DNA of 64,000 nucleotides, taken from Prevotella sp. GTDB taxonomy: Bacteria; Bacteroidota; Bacteroidia; Bacteroidales; Bacteroidaceae. The stretch is taken from positions 36,855-100,854 of the forward strand of contig JAILFU010000171.1 in assembly GCA_024697405.1 (NCBI GenBank), given 5' to 3'. The notes below the pieces were generated by a model, which worked only from the letters and a program-made list of their open reading frames with translations, was not told the DNA's origin and ran no database searches. Both the position numbers and the translations under genes were made by a program. This document shows, one piece after another, positions 51,647-61,782 of the stretch (position 1 is the stretch's first letter; the number at the start of each line of letters is the position of its first letter).

Positions 51647-52330
51647 TTATTGTGAATCAAGCAGTTTCTGCCACAGAGGATCGTCGGGCAGAGGGGCCTC
51701 GACATCGATGGTGATGCCGCTGACGGGATGGACGAACTGCATCCTGCGGGAGAGGAGCGAGATGCTGCCGTCGGGGTTGGAGCGGGGAGCGCCATATTTC
51801 AGGTCACCCTTGATGGGCAGCCCGATGGCGGCCAGCTGGCAGCGTATCTGGTGGTGACGCCCCGTGAGCAGCTCCACCTCGAGCAGCTGGTAGCGGTCGC
51901 CATGTGCGATGGAACGGCAACGCAGCTGGGCCTTCTTCGCCCCCGGCACCTCATGGTCGTAGGCATACGACTTGTTCTGCTGCTCGTTGCGAGTGAGCCA
52001 GTGGGTCAACACTTGTGCTACGCCGTCCACTCTGCTCTTCTCGTTTTTCACAATGGCCCAGTAGGTCTTGTGCACCTGGCCTTCGGCGAACATCTTGTTG
52101 AGGCGGGTGAGGGCCTTCGAGGTGCGGGCGAAGACAACGAGGCCGCTGACGGGGCGGTCGAGGCGGTGGGCTACGCCGAGGAAGACGTTGCCAGGCTTCT
52201 GATATTTCTCCTTCAGGTATTGCTTCACCACGTCCGACAGCGGTGTGTCGCCCGTCTTGTCGCCCTGCACAATCTCTCCGCTGCGCTTCGCGACGATGAT
52301 GATATGGTTGTCCTCGTAGACTACTTGCAT
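51647..52330 (-). CDS. RluA/RluD-family pseudouridine synthase
   Basis: 227 aa from ATG 52330 (a GTG 12 bases upstream is possible). MQVVYEDNHIIIVAKRSGEIVQ is the usual start without an S4 domain. The catalytic Asp58 is in LGVAHRLDRPVSG; a HHQIRCQLAAIGLPIKGDLKYGA block follows. It isomerises uridines in rRNA or tRNA; the target cannot be told. A -7 box (CAAAGTTA on the plus strand, 52353-52360) lies in front. It sits between ribE and the SGNH gene. Confidence 0.93.
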   Translation of the reverse strand: MQVVYEDNHIIIVAKRSGEIVQGDKTGDTPLSDVVKQYLKEKYQKPGNVFLGVAHRLDRPVSGLVVFARTSKALTRLNKMFAEGQVHKTYWAIVKNEKSRVDGVAQVLTHWLTRNEQQNKSYAYDHEVPGAKKAQLRCRSIAHGDRYQLLEVELLTGRHHQIRCQLAAIGLPIKGDLKYGAPRSNPDGSISLLSRRMQFVHPVSGITIDVEAPLPDDPLWQKLLDSQ

Positions 52331-52352
52331 CGTAAACTTCACTTATCGAGTG

Positions 52353-52360
52353 CAAAGTTA
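52353..52360 (-). promoter_or_regulatory. -7 box for the pseudouridine synthase gene
   Basis: The minus strand reads TAACTTTGCA, fitting TAnnTTTG, 22 bp before the start. It lies in the 70-bp gap after ribE, so this gene may be transcribed independently. Confidence 0.5.
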
Positions 52361-52400
52361 ATCCTTTTTTGAAAAACTTTCGCCAGCGGCGGCGCAGCAT

Positions 52401-53030
52401 TTACGGTTGCGTCAGTTCGCTGAGTCGTGCGATATATTTGCCGAGGATGTCGAACTCGATGTTTACGGTGGTGCCCACCTGGATGTCCTGGAAATTGGTG
52501 TGCTCCATAGTGTAGGGGATGATGGCCACCTGGAAGCTGTCGGAAGTGGGATTACAGACGGTGAGCGACACGCCATTCACGGTGACAGAACCTTTGTCGA
52601 CGGTGAAATAGCCGCGCCGGGCCATTTCGCGGTTCTCGGGGTAGGCGAAAGTGAAGTAGGTACTTCCCTGCGCATCTTCACGGGCCGTGCAAAGGGCCGT
52701 CTGGTCGACATGCCCCTGCACGATGTGGCCGTCGAGCCGGCCGTTCATCAGCATCGAGCGCTCCACATTCACCTTGTCGCCCACACGCAGCAGACGGAGG
52801 TTCGAGCGTTCGAGCGTTTCCTTCATGGCTGTCACCACATAGCTTCCGTGCTCGGCGTCGGCAGAAGGGGGCATCATGCGCACCACCGTGAGGCACACGC
52901 CATTGTGGGCCACACTCTGGTCTATCTTCAGTTCCTTCACAAACGAGCAGGTCATGGTGAAGTCGATATTTTCCCTGTCGTGATGGATAGCCACTACGGT
53001 GGCAAATTCTTCTATGATTCCAGAAAACAT
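52401..53030 (-). CDS. ribE: Riboflavin synthase alpha subunit
   Basis: The 209-aa length is typical. It has the two lumazine-binding repeats: MFSGIIEEFATVVAIH...DQSVAHNGVCLTVVRM and a second half LDGHIVQGHVDQTALC...SVTVNGVSLTVCNP...YTMEHTNFQDIQVG. It makes riboflavin from two lumazine molecules. I looked for an FMN riboswitch in the upstream 53031-53297 gap and did not find its conserved sequence. Confidence 0.96.
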   Translation of the reverse strand: MFSGIIEEFATVVAIHHDRENIDFTMTCSFVKELKIDQSVAHNGVCLTVVRMMPPSADAEHGSYVVTAMKETLERSNLRLLRVGDKVNVERSMLMNGRLDGHIVQGHVDQTALCTAREDAQGSTYFTFAYPENREMARRGYFTVDKGSVTVNGVSLTVCNPTSDSFQVAIIPYTMEHTNFQDIQVGTTVNIEFDILGKYIARLSELTQP

Positions 53031-53101
53031 GATGATGATTTACTATTCTCTATTAACTGTCTACTAGCGAAGCGAAAAAAGGGAACCGTGCCAGCGATGT
53101 G

Positions 53102-53269
53102 ATGAAAACTCCTTTTGACAGGTTGTGGGAGGATCTCCGCCTTTGTAATCCGCCGGCATCGGTTAGGAGCTTGGTTAGCGGCCCGCCATTGGCAAGAGAA
53201 GACGTCCCGGTTTTCAACGATTATTTGATGAGTATCCCGATCTGTCTGACACGGTCCCTATGTGATTGA
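53102..53269 (+). CDS. Orphan small ORF of 55 codons between ribE and the sensor gene
   Basis: ATG 53102 to TGA 53269 encodes a peptide that looks protein-like (MKTPFDRLWEDLRLCNPPA, then SVRSLVSGPPLAREDVPVF). Codon use (AGG, TTG, CTA, AGA) is unlike the flanking genes, and the plus strand opposes both neighbours. I do not recognise it. It could be a remnant of a longer gene, or the sequence could instead be a structured RNA. The -7 box for ribE is not obvious in this gap. Confidence 0.25.
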   Translation: MKTPFDRLWEDLRLCNPPASVRSLVSGPPLAREDVPVFNDYLMSIPICLTRSLCD

Positions 53270-53297
53270 TTTATCTCATTTCGTTTTTTCTCATTCC

Positions 53298-56024
53298 CTA
53301 GATTACTTCATACTCGTCGGTGCCGACGGCTGTGTATTGCTTATTCAGCTTTTTCCTTTGGAAGGCAGAGAATGCGCTTTGTTGCTGACCTCCGTCCTTT
53401 GGTGTCTCGCCCAGATAGGCCATTCTGACTTTCTTCTGCCGCCAGAACATGAACCATATTCCGAAGGTTGCCGCCAGCAGCATATAAAGCCACACGGCAC
53501 CTCTCGACATAAACCAGTAGGGCGGCACAATGATGAGGATTTCCTTCATGTCGGCTCTCTCGGGCGATTCCTGCAGGAATGCCCTCACTTTGAAGTTGTA
53601 CGTCCCTGTGGGGAGCGACGTGTAGGAGGCAGTGCGGCTCTTGTCGGCATTGCGCCACCCTTCGTCGTAGCCCTGCAACATGTACTGATAGTGCACACGA
53701 TGCTGCAGCTGGTAGTTCAGCGCGGCAAAGCGGAAAGCGATGTTTGCGCTGTGCGACCGCATGGTGATTTTACGCTGGTCGGGCACATAAAGCTCGAAGC
53801 GGTCGTTGAACCGGGGACTCTGCAGCTCGCCGTTGACGAAGAAGTCGGTGATGCGCAGGCGTAGGGCCGAGGCATTGGCATTGATCAGCTTACGCTTGTC
53901 TACGGTATAGAATCCCTCCACCGTTCCTATTAATATGTTGTCGTCGGACGTGGTGATGGCTCCTCCCTCAGAGCACATCTTGTCGTCGACACCGTCCTGG
54001 TTGGAGAAGGTGGTGAGAATATGCTTCTCGGTGTCGAAGGAGCAGATGATATTGCCGGTGGTGAACCACGCATTGTTTTTCTTGTCGAAGGTGATGCTCC
54101 TGATTTCCTCGCCGGGCAGGCCGTCCTTCACGCCGTAGGTAGCGAACAGCCAGCGTCCGGCAGCGTCCTTACCCTCCGTGCGGGCTATGCCTCCGCCGTT
54201 GGTACCTACCCACATGTTGCCCTTTCTGTCGGACTTCAGGCAGACAATATCGTTCGACTGGAGTATGCTGTCGGGGAATTCCTCCGACTCTTCCAGCTTC
54301 TGTATGTTCACGCCCCCGTTCTTGCACGACATGATGAGGATGCCGTCGGTGGTGCCTGCCCAGATGCTGCCGTCCTGATGGCAGGCTAGGGTGCGAACCG
54401 ACAGGTGGGAACGATAGGGATAGCCCTCCATGCCGTTCTTCGGATGGAGGAACACACGCTGTCCCTGCTTGTCGCGTGTCAGCACGTTCACGCCCCCTCC
54501 GTAAGTGGCCACCCAGATGTTGCCCTGCTTATCCTCCACCGTGGCGTAGGCACTGTTGCTGCTCAGCGTGGTGGGGTCGTCGTCCTTGTGACTGTAGTTC
54601 ACCACCGAGTAGCCGCCAGCTTTGGGGGTGACGAAAAACAGTCCGCAGTCCTTCGAGGCCAGCCAGTAGTTGCCCCTCGCGTCTTTCGATATGCCGTATA
54701 TGCGCCCCAGCGTGTGGCCATTGTCATCGTGGGTAATGGTATTCACCAGCTCACCGTCATCGTTGTAGAAAAACACGCTGCTGGCCTTGTTGCCGACGAG
54801 CAGCAGGCGGCGCACATCGTCGTAGTAGAGGGCACGTGTCTCGTTCTCCAGGTTTGAGCTGGCACCAGGCACAAGCAGGGTGCGGCTAATCGTCTTCTTC
54901 ATGATTTCCAGCTTCTCCAGGCCGCGCCTGCCCGTCGATTCGAACACGACGCCCTCATCCAGCTCCAGCGAGGCGTAGACGGTGTTGATAAGGTTCCAGG
55001 GGTTCGACGGGTCGTTGTGGAAATATGCTATCTCGTCGGCCTCGCGGTTATAGTAGCCATAGCCGCCGTGATTCAGCCTTGCCCAGAGCACGCCGTTCGA
55101 CTCGAAGAAATAGCCGCCGGCACCATCGTAGTCGGGCACGGCGACATGCTGAACGTAGGACTTCTCGTTGTGCGTCGTGGGGTCGAGGCAGGAGGCGCCC
55201 TGCCTTTTGTCAGAGAACCAGATGGTGCCGTAGCTGTCGACAAACAGCACATTGATAGGGCTGTCGCCGCCTGCACGCAGGGTCTCAGGCTCGCTGCCGT
55301 AGGCGAAGGTCAGGATTTCGCCCGTACTGGTGCCTGCAAAGATGTTGTAGCCGTTTGAGAAGATGCACGTCACATGCTTGTCGACGAACTGGCCCTTGCG
55401 CTCCACCGTCATATTGCTGGGGTCGAGGCGGTGAACGCCCTGATCGGTGCCCAGCCAGATGTCGCCCTGATAGCCTTCGGCCATGCAGGTGATGGTAAGT
55501 CCGCTGGTAGTGATGAGCTGCGTGTTGTAATTCTCATGGTCGGGACGCAGGCGGTAGATGCCCACGCCTTCGATGCTCACCATCACGTCGCCGTTCGACG
55601 CAATGGTGACCGGACAGTTGGTGCGGTATTCCTCATTGCCCGAGATGCCCTCGAAGGGATTGACTATCTGGTCTATCGAGCGTTTCAATACAAACACACG
55701 GTTGTCGTACATGCGCATCCATACATTCTGCTGGCTGTCGATGCTAAGGCTGAGAATGCGGTTGTGGAGGTTGGGGATGTGGCTGGCTGCACCCGTCTTG
55801 TAATTCTGGAAGTGGTAGCCGTCGAAGCGCGCCAGACCATTCCACGTTGCTATCCAGATATAGCCGTAGTCATCCTGTGCCAAGTAGCTGATAGCGTCGG
55901 AACACAGCCCGTCTTCCGTGCTATAGTGCCAACTGGTGGCCTGAAGCTGTTGTGCAAGCATTTCAGTCCAACCCATTAACACAATGGCTGTTATAGCAAG
56001 GGGTCTGAGCATAAACGGTCTCAT
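53298..56024 (-). CDS. Two-component-regulator-type propeller sensor lacking kinase and regulator domains
   Basis: 908 aa with an N-terminal hydrophobic signal. Residues ~30-740 hold repeated Reg_prop blades (e.g. DGLCSDAISYLAQDDYGYIWIATWNGLARFDGY), then a Y_Y_Y domain (~755-830, YQYMLQGYDEGWRNADKSRTASYTSLPTGTYNFKVRAF). One membrane helix (WLYMLLAATFGIWFMFW) leads to a cytosolic tail of only ~50 residues. Hybrid two-component systems of Bacteroidetes usually continue for 500 or more residues with kinase, receiver and AraC domains. None is present, and the region after the stop shows no remnant. It may signal through another protein. Confidence 0.85.
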   Translation of the reverse strand: MRPFMLRPLAITAIVLMGWTEMLAQQLQATSWHYSTEDGLCSDAISYLAQDDYGYIWIATWNGLARFDGYHFQNYKTGAASHIPNLHNRILSLSIDSQQNVWMRMYDNRVFVLKRSIDQIVNPFEGISGNEEYRTNCPVTIASNGDVMVSIEGVGIYRLRPDHENYNTQLITTSGLTITCMAEGYQGDIWLGTDQGVHRLDPSNMTVERKGQFVDKHVTCIFSNGYNIFAGTSTGEILTFAYGSEPETLRAGGDSPINVLFVDSYGTIWFSDKRQGASCLDPTTHNEKSYVQHVAVPDYDGAGGYFFESNGVLWARLNHGGYGYYNREADEIAYFHNDPSNPWNLINTVYASLELDEGVVFESTGRRGLEKLEIMKKTISRTLLVPGASSNLENETRALYYDDVRRLLLVGNKASSVFFYNDDGELVNTITHDDNGHTLGRIYGISKDARGNYWLASKDCGLFFVTPKAGGYSVVNYSHKDDDPTTLSSNSAYATVEDKQGNIWVATYGGGVNVLTRDKQGQRVFLHPKNGMEGYPYRSHLSVRTLACHQDGSIWAGTTDGILIMSCKNGGVNIQKLEESEEFPDSILQSNDIVCLKSDRKGNMWVGTNGGGIARTEGKDAAGRWLFATYGVKDGLPGEEIRSITFDKKNNAWFTTGNIICSFDTEKHILTTFSNQDGVDDKMCSEGGAITTSDDNILIGTVEGFYTVDKRKLINANASALRLRITDFFVNGELQSPRFNDRFELYVPDQRKITMRSHSANIAFRFAALNYQLQHRVHYQYMLQGYDEGWRNADKSRTASYTSLPTGTYNFKVRAFLQESPERADMKEILIIVPPYWFMSRGAVWLYMLLAATFGIWFMFWRQKKVRMAYLGETPKDGGQQQSAFSAFQRKKLNKQYTAVGTDEYEVI

Positions 56025-56120
56025 TCTTACGCTTTGTTTTATCTTCGGGGTGTAAAATTACAAATAAAAATCCGAACAAACAGCTTTTTTAACTTTTTTA
56101 ATGATAATAATTCTTCAAGA

Positions 56121-57773
56121 CTACTCTACGTGGAGGCGTTGGCTCTTAGGATATTTCACCTTGTACTGCAGGAGAAGCTCTCGCTGTTCGCCGGGCTGAA
56201 GCTGGATCGGCCATTTCACGATGCCCGTCTTGTCGTCACGGCTACCGCCGCTGAGTTCTTCGACGGAGATGTTGATGTCGGTGTTGCGGGCGACAGGCGT
56301 CTGGTCGAAGACGGTGATGCTGACAGCCTCCTGACGGGCATTCTTCACGGTGATGCGCCAAGTCATCGTCTGCTCCTGGTTGCTGCCAAAGAACCGCCGA
56401 GTGGAGCTTTCGCTGACTTTGGTACGCTTCAGGCGGATGCCTGAGTCACGTCCCAGCGAGAAGTGGAGGGTGTCGCTGTTCACAGTAGGGTCGAGCATGC
56501 TCTTGCCCACGAAGGAGTTGTCGAAATAGACGTTGGCCTCGCCTTCCAGCAGGTTCAGGCGCTGCCAGTCGGTGGCATCGGCCATGAGGAAAGCCTCCTT
56601 GTCCATCTTCGGGAATCCTCGGTATTCATATTGAGCTGACAGTTCATGGCGTGACAGCTCAATCGTGGTGGCGCTGCTTTTCCCGCCATTAGGGATAGTG
56701 AGTGGAGCCTTGATCTCGAACTCATAGCCGAACTGTGCCTGCTGGCGGGCGGTCTCCACCACGTCGCTTTCCATCAGCTCTTCCATTTCCGGTCTTTCCT
56801 CGACGGCTGCGATGTCCAGCCCTGCAACCCTCCCTTGGAGCGCTTCGTCTACAGACTTCATCTTCATCGCATTCACGGCACGCTCCCTTACCCTGTAGGA
56901 AGTGATTTCAAACTCACGCTCGAAGTCGAGCCAATAGGTGCCTAATTCTGGAGCGACGTTCGAGCGGTTGGGATTGGCCGACGACAGGGTGACGGGCACA
57001 TTCTTCCAGTCTTCTTTCGTGTTCTGGAAGATGTTGGCCTTATACGACAGCTGCAAAGGCTCGTTAGTGTTGCTGGAGCGCACGTCGTAAGAGGGATACC
57101 ATCCGGCAGTTCTCACATAGTAAGTAATGTTGAAGTCTGCACGCCCAGCCTGTCGGGCATCTACTTTCACGTCGATTTCCGTGACGGTTTTCAGGCTCCT
57201 GTTCGCAATAGAGTCGCGAGAATGCTTCTTCTGCTGCAGCTCTTCTTTCAGCTGAATCAACTGATCGTCCAGTTCCTGACTGCGCTTCTTGACTGCCAGC
57301 ACCTCTTGGGCATAATAGTTGTTCAGCTCCTTGATATTGGCCAACGGGGTGGCTACCGTACGCCCAGCCACCGAGCAGTTGGTCTTCACCAGCTCCAGCT
57401 GTGCGGCCAGCATCTCCTGCTCGTCCTTGGCCTGTTGAATGCGATGCTCTACGGCCTTCATCTGCTCGTTGGCCTGCTTCAGGCGACGAACATGCTCGGC
57501 TGAGTCAGGATAGGCCGTGCGGTGGCTCACGCCCAGTACCGTCAGGCGGCCCAGCGCCTTCACCTGCATGCTTTGCGTATCCATATAGGGCGACATGCCC
57601 GTAAATGTCACCACTTGTTCACCCTGCACCAGGTTGACACTCTTCGAGCGCTCCACCTGCGCACCGTTGGTGAACACTGTCACCCGTCCAATCGAGGCTG
57701 TATGTTTCTCGGCAGCCCACGCCATCGCCGTTCCTGTCAGGCATACAAAAGCCAATAACAAAGTCTTTCTCAT
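56121..57773 (-). CDS. MuiA-like DUF4139/DUF4140 protein with a TonB-plug-like segment
   Basis: 550 aa with signal peptide (MRKTLLLAFVCLTGTAMAWA). The N-terminal part (ASIGRVTVFTNGAQVERSKSVNLVQGEQVVTF, ~25-60) is DUF4140; a coiled coil follows (~85-170, rich in Gln/Lys/Glu); the C-terminal half (~215-550, WYPSYDVRSSNTNEPLQLSYKANIFQNTKEDWKNV...) is DUF4139. Between them, VDEALQGRVAGLDI (about residue 325) resembles the SusC-type TonB plug signature, suggesting contact with an outer-membrane partner. MuiA-type proteins are associated with the envelope, but a molecular function is not known. Confidence 0.88.
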   Translation of the reverse strand: MRKTLLLAFVCLTGTAMAWAAEKHTASIGRVTVFTNGAQVERSKSVNLVQGEQVVTFTGMSPYMDTQSMQVKALGRLTVLGVSHRTAYPDSAEHVRRLKQANEQMKAVEHRIQQAKDEQEMLAAQLELVKTNCSVAGRTVATPLANIKELNNYYAQEVLAVKKRSQELDDQLIQLKEELQQKKHSRDSIANRSLKTVTEIDVKVDARQAGRADFNITYYVRTAGWYPSYDVRSSNTNEPLQLSYKANIFQNTKEDWKNVPVTLSSANPNRSNVAPELGTYWLDFEREFEITSYRVRERAVNAMKMKSVDEALQGRVAGLDIAAVEERPEMEELMESDVVETARQQAQFGYEFEIKAPLTIPNGGKSSATTIELSRHELSAQYEYRGFPKMDKEAFLMADATDWQRLNLLEGEANVYFDNSFVGKSMLDPTVNSDTLHFSLGRDSGIRLKRTKVSESSTRRFFGSNQEQTMTWRITVKNARQEAVSITVFDQTPVARNTDINISVEELSGGSRDDKTGIVKWPIQLQPGEQRELLLQYKVKYPKSQRLHVE

Positions 57774-57803
57774 AATAATATAAATAATGTATATAATACC
57801 TTA

Positions 57804-58637
57804 TTATGTCAGTAGAATTACGCAAGTGAACATTCCGGGAAAAAGCTGCTCCAATAGCACTGGCTGGCGGAACAGGCCGAAGACGGCACTTCCGCTGCCG
57901 CTCATGGCGCTGTAGACGGCCCCGAGGTCGTAGAGGCTGTCCCTGACATGTCCTATCTCAGGATGCTGCGAAAAGACGCTCTGCTCGAAATCGTTCACCA
58001 GCAGTCCTCGCCACTCCTCCACCGGCCTAGCCACCACCTCGCGACAGTTCAGCTCCGGCCGACGGGGCTTCACCAGCGCGAAAGCCTCCTTCGTGGACAC
58101 AGGGATGTCGGGGCGCACGATGGCGAGAAACCACCCTTTCAGGTCGAGGGCTACGGGCTGTAGCCGCTCACCTATTCCTTCGGCGTATGCCGGACAGCTG
58201 AGCACAAAGAAAGGACAGTCGGCCCCCAGCCGGGCTGCCCGCTCAATGAGCTGTTCGTCCGACAGTCCCAGGTGCTGCCATCGGTTCAGGGCGCAGAGCA
58301 TGGCCGTGCCGTCGCTGCTGCCGCCGCCCATGCCGGCTTGCGTGGGTATGGCCTTATGCAGGTGGGCATGCACACGGGGCAGGCAAGGAAACTCTTGCTT
58401 TAGCAGGCGGTAGGCTTTGACCACCAGGTTCTGCTGCTCGTCGCCATCCACGCTGATGCCTGTCACCTTCAGGTCGCAGTCCGATTCGGAAGGGAAGCCG
58501 TCGGCCATCGCATTCAGCTCGAGCGCATCGCATAGCGGAACGGGAAAGAATACTGTCTCCAGATTGTGGTAGCCGTCAGGCCGACGCTCCACCACATTCA
58601 ACCCTAGGTTTATTTTTGCTTGTGGAAATAGAATCAT
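57804..58637 (-). CDS. ispE: 4-diphosphocytidyl-2-C-methyl-D-erythritol kinase
   Basis: 277 aa from ATG 58637 (MILFPQAKINLGLNVVERRPDGYHNLET), matching the family start; upstream residues of the open frame are in the promoter. GHMP kinase motifs: PQAKINLGL, the phosphate loop PTQAGMGGGSSDGTA and a C-terminal SAMSGSGSAVFGLF. It phosphorylates CDP-ME in the non-mevalonate isoprenoid pathway. The -7 box ends only 4 bases before the ATG, so the mRNA may be nearly leaderless. It is divergent from dnaB. Confidence 0.94.
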   Translation of the reverse strand: MILFPQAKINLGLNVVERRPDGYHNLETVFFPVPLCDALELNAMADGFPSESDCDLKVTGISVDGDEQQNLVVKAYRLLKQEFPCLPRVHAHLHKAIPTQAGMGGGSSDGTAMLCALNRWQHLGLSDEQLIERAARLGADCPFFVLSCPAYAEGIGERLQPVALDLKGWFLAIVRPDIPVSTKEAFALVKPRRPELNCREVVARPVEEWRGLLVNDFEQSVFSQHPEIGHVRDSLYDLGAVYSAMSGSGSAVFGLFRQPVLLEQLFPGMFTCVILLT

Positions 58638-58641
58638 GGTG

Positions 58642-58649
58642 CAAAGATA
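58642..58649 (-). promoter_or_regulatory. -7 box immediately before ispE ATG
   Basis: The minus strand reads TATCTTTGCACCATG. The box ends 4 nt before the start codon, so transcription would begin at or just before the ATG. Confidence 0.55.
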
Positions 58650-58681
58650 CTTAAAATTTTGGAGTTCTCCAAATTTATTCG

Positions 58682-58689
58682 TACCTTTG
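58682..58689 (+). promoter_or_regulatory. -7 box for dnaB
   Basis: TACCTTTGCA, exact consensus, 24 bp before the dnaB start at 58714. Confidence 0.6.
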
Positions 58690-58713
58690 CACTCCCAAAA
58701 ACACAAAATCATT

Positions 58714-60279
58714 ATGGCCGACAATAATACTAACCACAGAACCAGCCGTCAGCAGCCCGTCGACAACAACTACACCCACCTGCAGCCGCAGGCTTTGGAA
58801 GTGGAACGTGCCGTGTTGGGAGCCCTTCTGATAGACAAGGACGCCTACGCCGTAGTGTGCGAGATGCTCTCGCCCGAGAGTTTCTACGAGCCGCGCAACC
58901 AGCTGGTCTATTCCGCCATCCGCGACCTCTCCATGAACGAGAAGCCGGTCGACGTGCTCACCGTAGTAGAGCAGCTGGCACACAACGGCAAGCTGGAGGA
59001 GGCGGGTGGCCCTGCCTACTTAGCCGAGATTTCCAGCCGCGTGGCCAGTAGCGCCCACATCGACTATCATGCCCGCATCGTGGCACAGAAGTTCCTAGCC
59101 CGCCAGCTCATCCAGTTCTCCAGCGACCTGCTGACGAAGACCTACGACGAGACCATCGACGTGGACGACCTCATGCAGCATGCCGAAGGTTCGCTCTTCG
59201 AGCTCTCGCGGAAGAACATGAAGAACGACTACACGCAGATAGACCCTGTCATCAAACACGCGTTCGACGTCATTAAGAAGGCATCGGAAAACACGAGCGG
59301 CATCACCGGCGTCCCTACAGGCTACGACAAGCTAGACGAGATGACCAGCGGCTGGCAGGCCAGCGACCTGGTCATCATTGCCGGACGTCCCGCAATGGGC
59401 AAGACCTCCTTCGCCCTCTCGCTGGCCAAGAACATCGCTGCCGACTACAAGAAGCCTACTGCCTTCTTCTCGCTGGAAATGTCGAACGTGCAGCTGGTGA
59501 ACCGTCTCATTTCCAACACCTGCGAAATCATGGGTTCGCACATTCAGAACGGTCAGCTGCAGCCCGACGAGTGGGAACGGCTGGACAAGCACATCAACAA
59601 CCTGATGGGCGCCCCGCTCTATATCGACGATACGCCCGGTCTTTCCATCTTCGAGCTTCGCACCAAGGCACGCCGTCTGGTGCGCGAGCATAACGTGGAA
59701 ATCATCATGATTGACTATTTGCAGCTGATGAATGCCAACGGCATGCGCTTCTCCAGCCGACAGGAAGAGGTGTCGACCATCAGCCGCTCGCTGAAAGGTC
59801 TGGCCAAGGAACTCAATGTCCCCATCCTGGCATTGAGTCAGTTGAACCGTGGTGTAGAATCGCGTGAAGGACTGGAAGGCAAGCGCCCGCAGTTGAGCGA
59901 CTTACGAGAGTCGGGAGCCATAGAACAAGATGCCGATATGGTGCTCTTCGTCCATCGCCCTGAGTACTATCGCATCTATGCTGACGACAAAGGGCGCGAC
60001 CTGCACGGAATGGCGCAAATCATCATAGCCAAGCACCGCAAGGGAGCCACAGGCGATGTGCTCCTGAGGTTCCGAGGCGAATATACCCGTTTTGAGAATC
60101 CGGAAGAATCAAGCTTGGGCAATGCTGCTCCACCAATGGGCGGCGAAATCATTGGCTCAAAAATCAACGGAAGCGAGCTGCCCCCCTATAGCGAAGACAA
60201 TTTCGACGACGGAGGCTTCAACTCCTTCGGGAGTGATGCTACCCTACCGCCGCCTATAGACAACCCTACGCCGTTCTGA
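58714..60279 (+). CDS. dnaB: Replicative DNA helicase
   Basis: 521 aa from ATG 58714; the longer frame is in the promoter. The N-terminal domain (PQALEVERAVLGALLIDKDAYAVV, DVLTVVEQLAHNGKLEEAGGPAYLAEI) and the RecA-like C-terminal domain are standard: GVPTGYDKLDEMTSGWQ, Walker A AGRPAMGKTSFALSLAKN (~224-240), EIIMIDYLQLMN, LALSQLNRGVE and DLRESGAIEQDADMVLFVHR. No intein is present in Walker A or the downstream motifs. The Gly/Pro-rich tail is disordered. It unwinds DNA ahead of the fork. Confidence 0.97.
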   Translation: MADNNTNHRTSRQQPVDNNYTHLQPQALEVERAVLGALLIDKDAYAVVCEMLSPESFYEPRNQLVYSAIRDLSMNEKPVDVLTVVEQLAHNGKLEEAGGPAYLAEISSRVASSAHIDYHARIVAQKFLARQLIQFSSDLLTKTYDETIDVDDLMQHAEGSLFELSRKNMKNDYTQIDPVIKHAFDVIKKASENTSGITGVPTGYDKLDEMTSGWQASDLVIIAGRPAMGKTSFALSLAKNIAADYKKPTAFFSLEMSNVQLVNRLISNTCEIMGSHIQNGQLQPDEWERLDKHINNLMGAPLYIDDTPGLSIFELRTKARRLVREHNVEIIMIDYLQLMNANGMRFSSRQEEVSTISRSLKGLAKELNVPILALSQLNRGVESREGLEGKRPQLSDLRESGAIEQDADMVLFVHRPEYYRIYADDKGRDLHGMAQIIIAKHRKGATGDVLLRFRGEYTRFENPEESSLGNAAPPMGGEIIGSKINGSELPPYSEDNFDDGGFNSFGSDATLPPPIDNPTPF

Positions 60280-60305
60280 CGGTGAGTGGTGAAGGGTGAA
60301 AGGTG

Positions 60306-60374
60306 AAAGTGAAAGATATGATTAGACCTGTCGGTAGTTTTTCCGCTAGCGAAGCTAATCATATCTTTCACTTT
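60306..60374. terminator. Bidirectional terminator between dnaB and trpS
   Basis: AAAGTGAAAGATATGATTAG (60306-60325) and CTAATCATATCTTTCACTTT (60355-60374) form a perfect 20-bp inverted repeat between convergent genes, with T-rich sequence on both strands after the stem. Confidence 0.75.
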
Positions 60375-60395
60375 TCTCCTTTCATCTTGCGCCTT

Positions 60396-61565
<1,170 letters not shown>

Positions 61566-61610
61566 TTAGTGCTAATTTGTCTCTATTCCACTCCGTTGTT
61601 TTTCGTTTGT

Positions 61611-61768
61611 TCGGTCTACTCCGGCTCCAGGCCGTCAGCCCTCGAAGGGAGGAGAGCGTCTTGCGGAGAAGTTTTTGCATGAGCCAAGCGACGTTTGGTC
61701 GCTTGTAAGACAAGAAAACCGAGCGAATCATGGTCAGTTAATTCAGGGTCAACTGCTATATCATTGCC
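61611..61768. repeat. Degenerate copy of the MITE-like element
   Basis: The right end TCAACTGCTATATCATTGCC (61749-61768) is one base off the element end. Upstream are AAGCGACGTTTGGTCGCTTG and CTCGAAGGGAGG, reminiscent of the inner blocks of other copies. No left end is found, so the left limit given is a guess. Confidence 0.5.
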
Positions 61769-61782
61769 TTTTCTTTTTATCC

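Noticed and set aside
53031..53297. FMN riboswitch upstream of ribE
   Set aside because: None of the conserved RFN-element blocks is visible on the minus strand.
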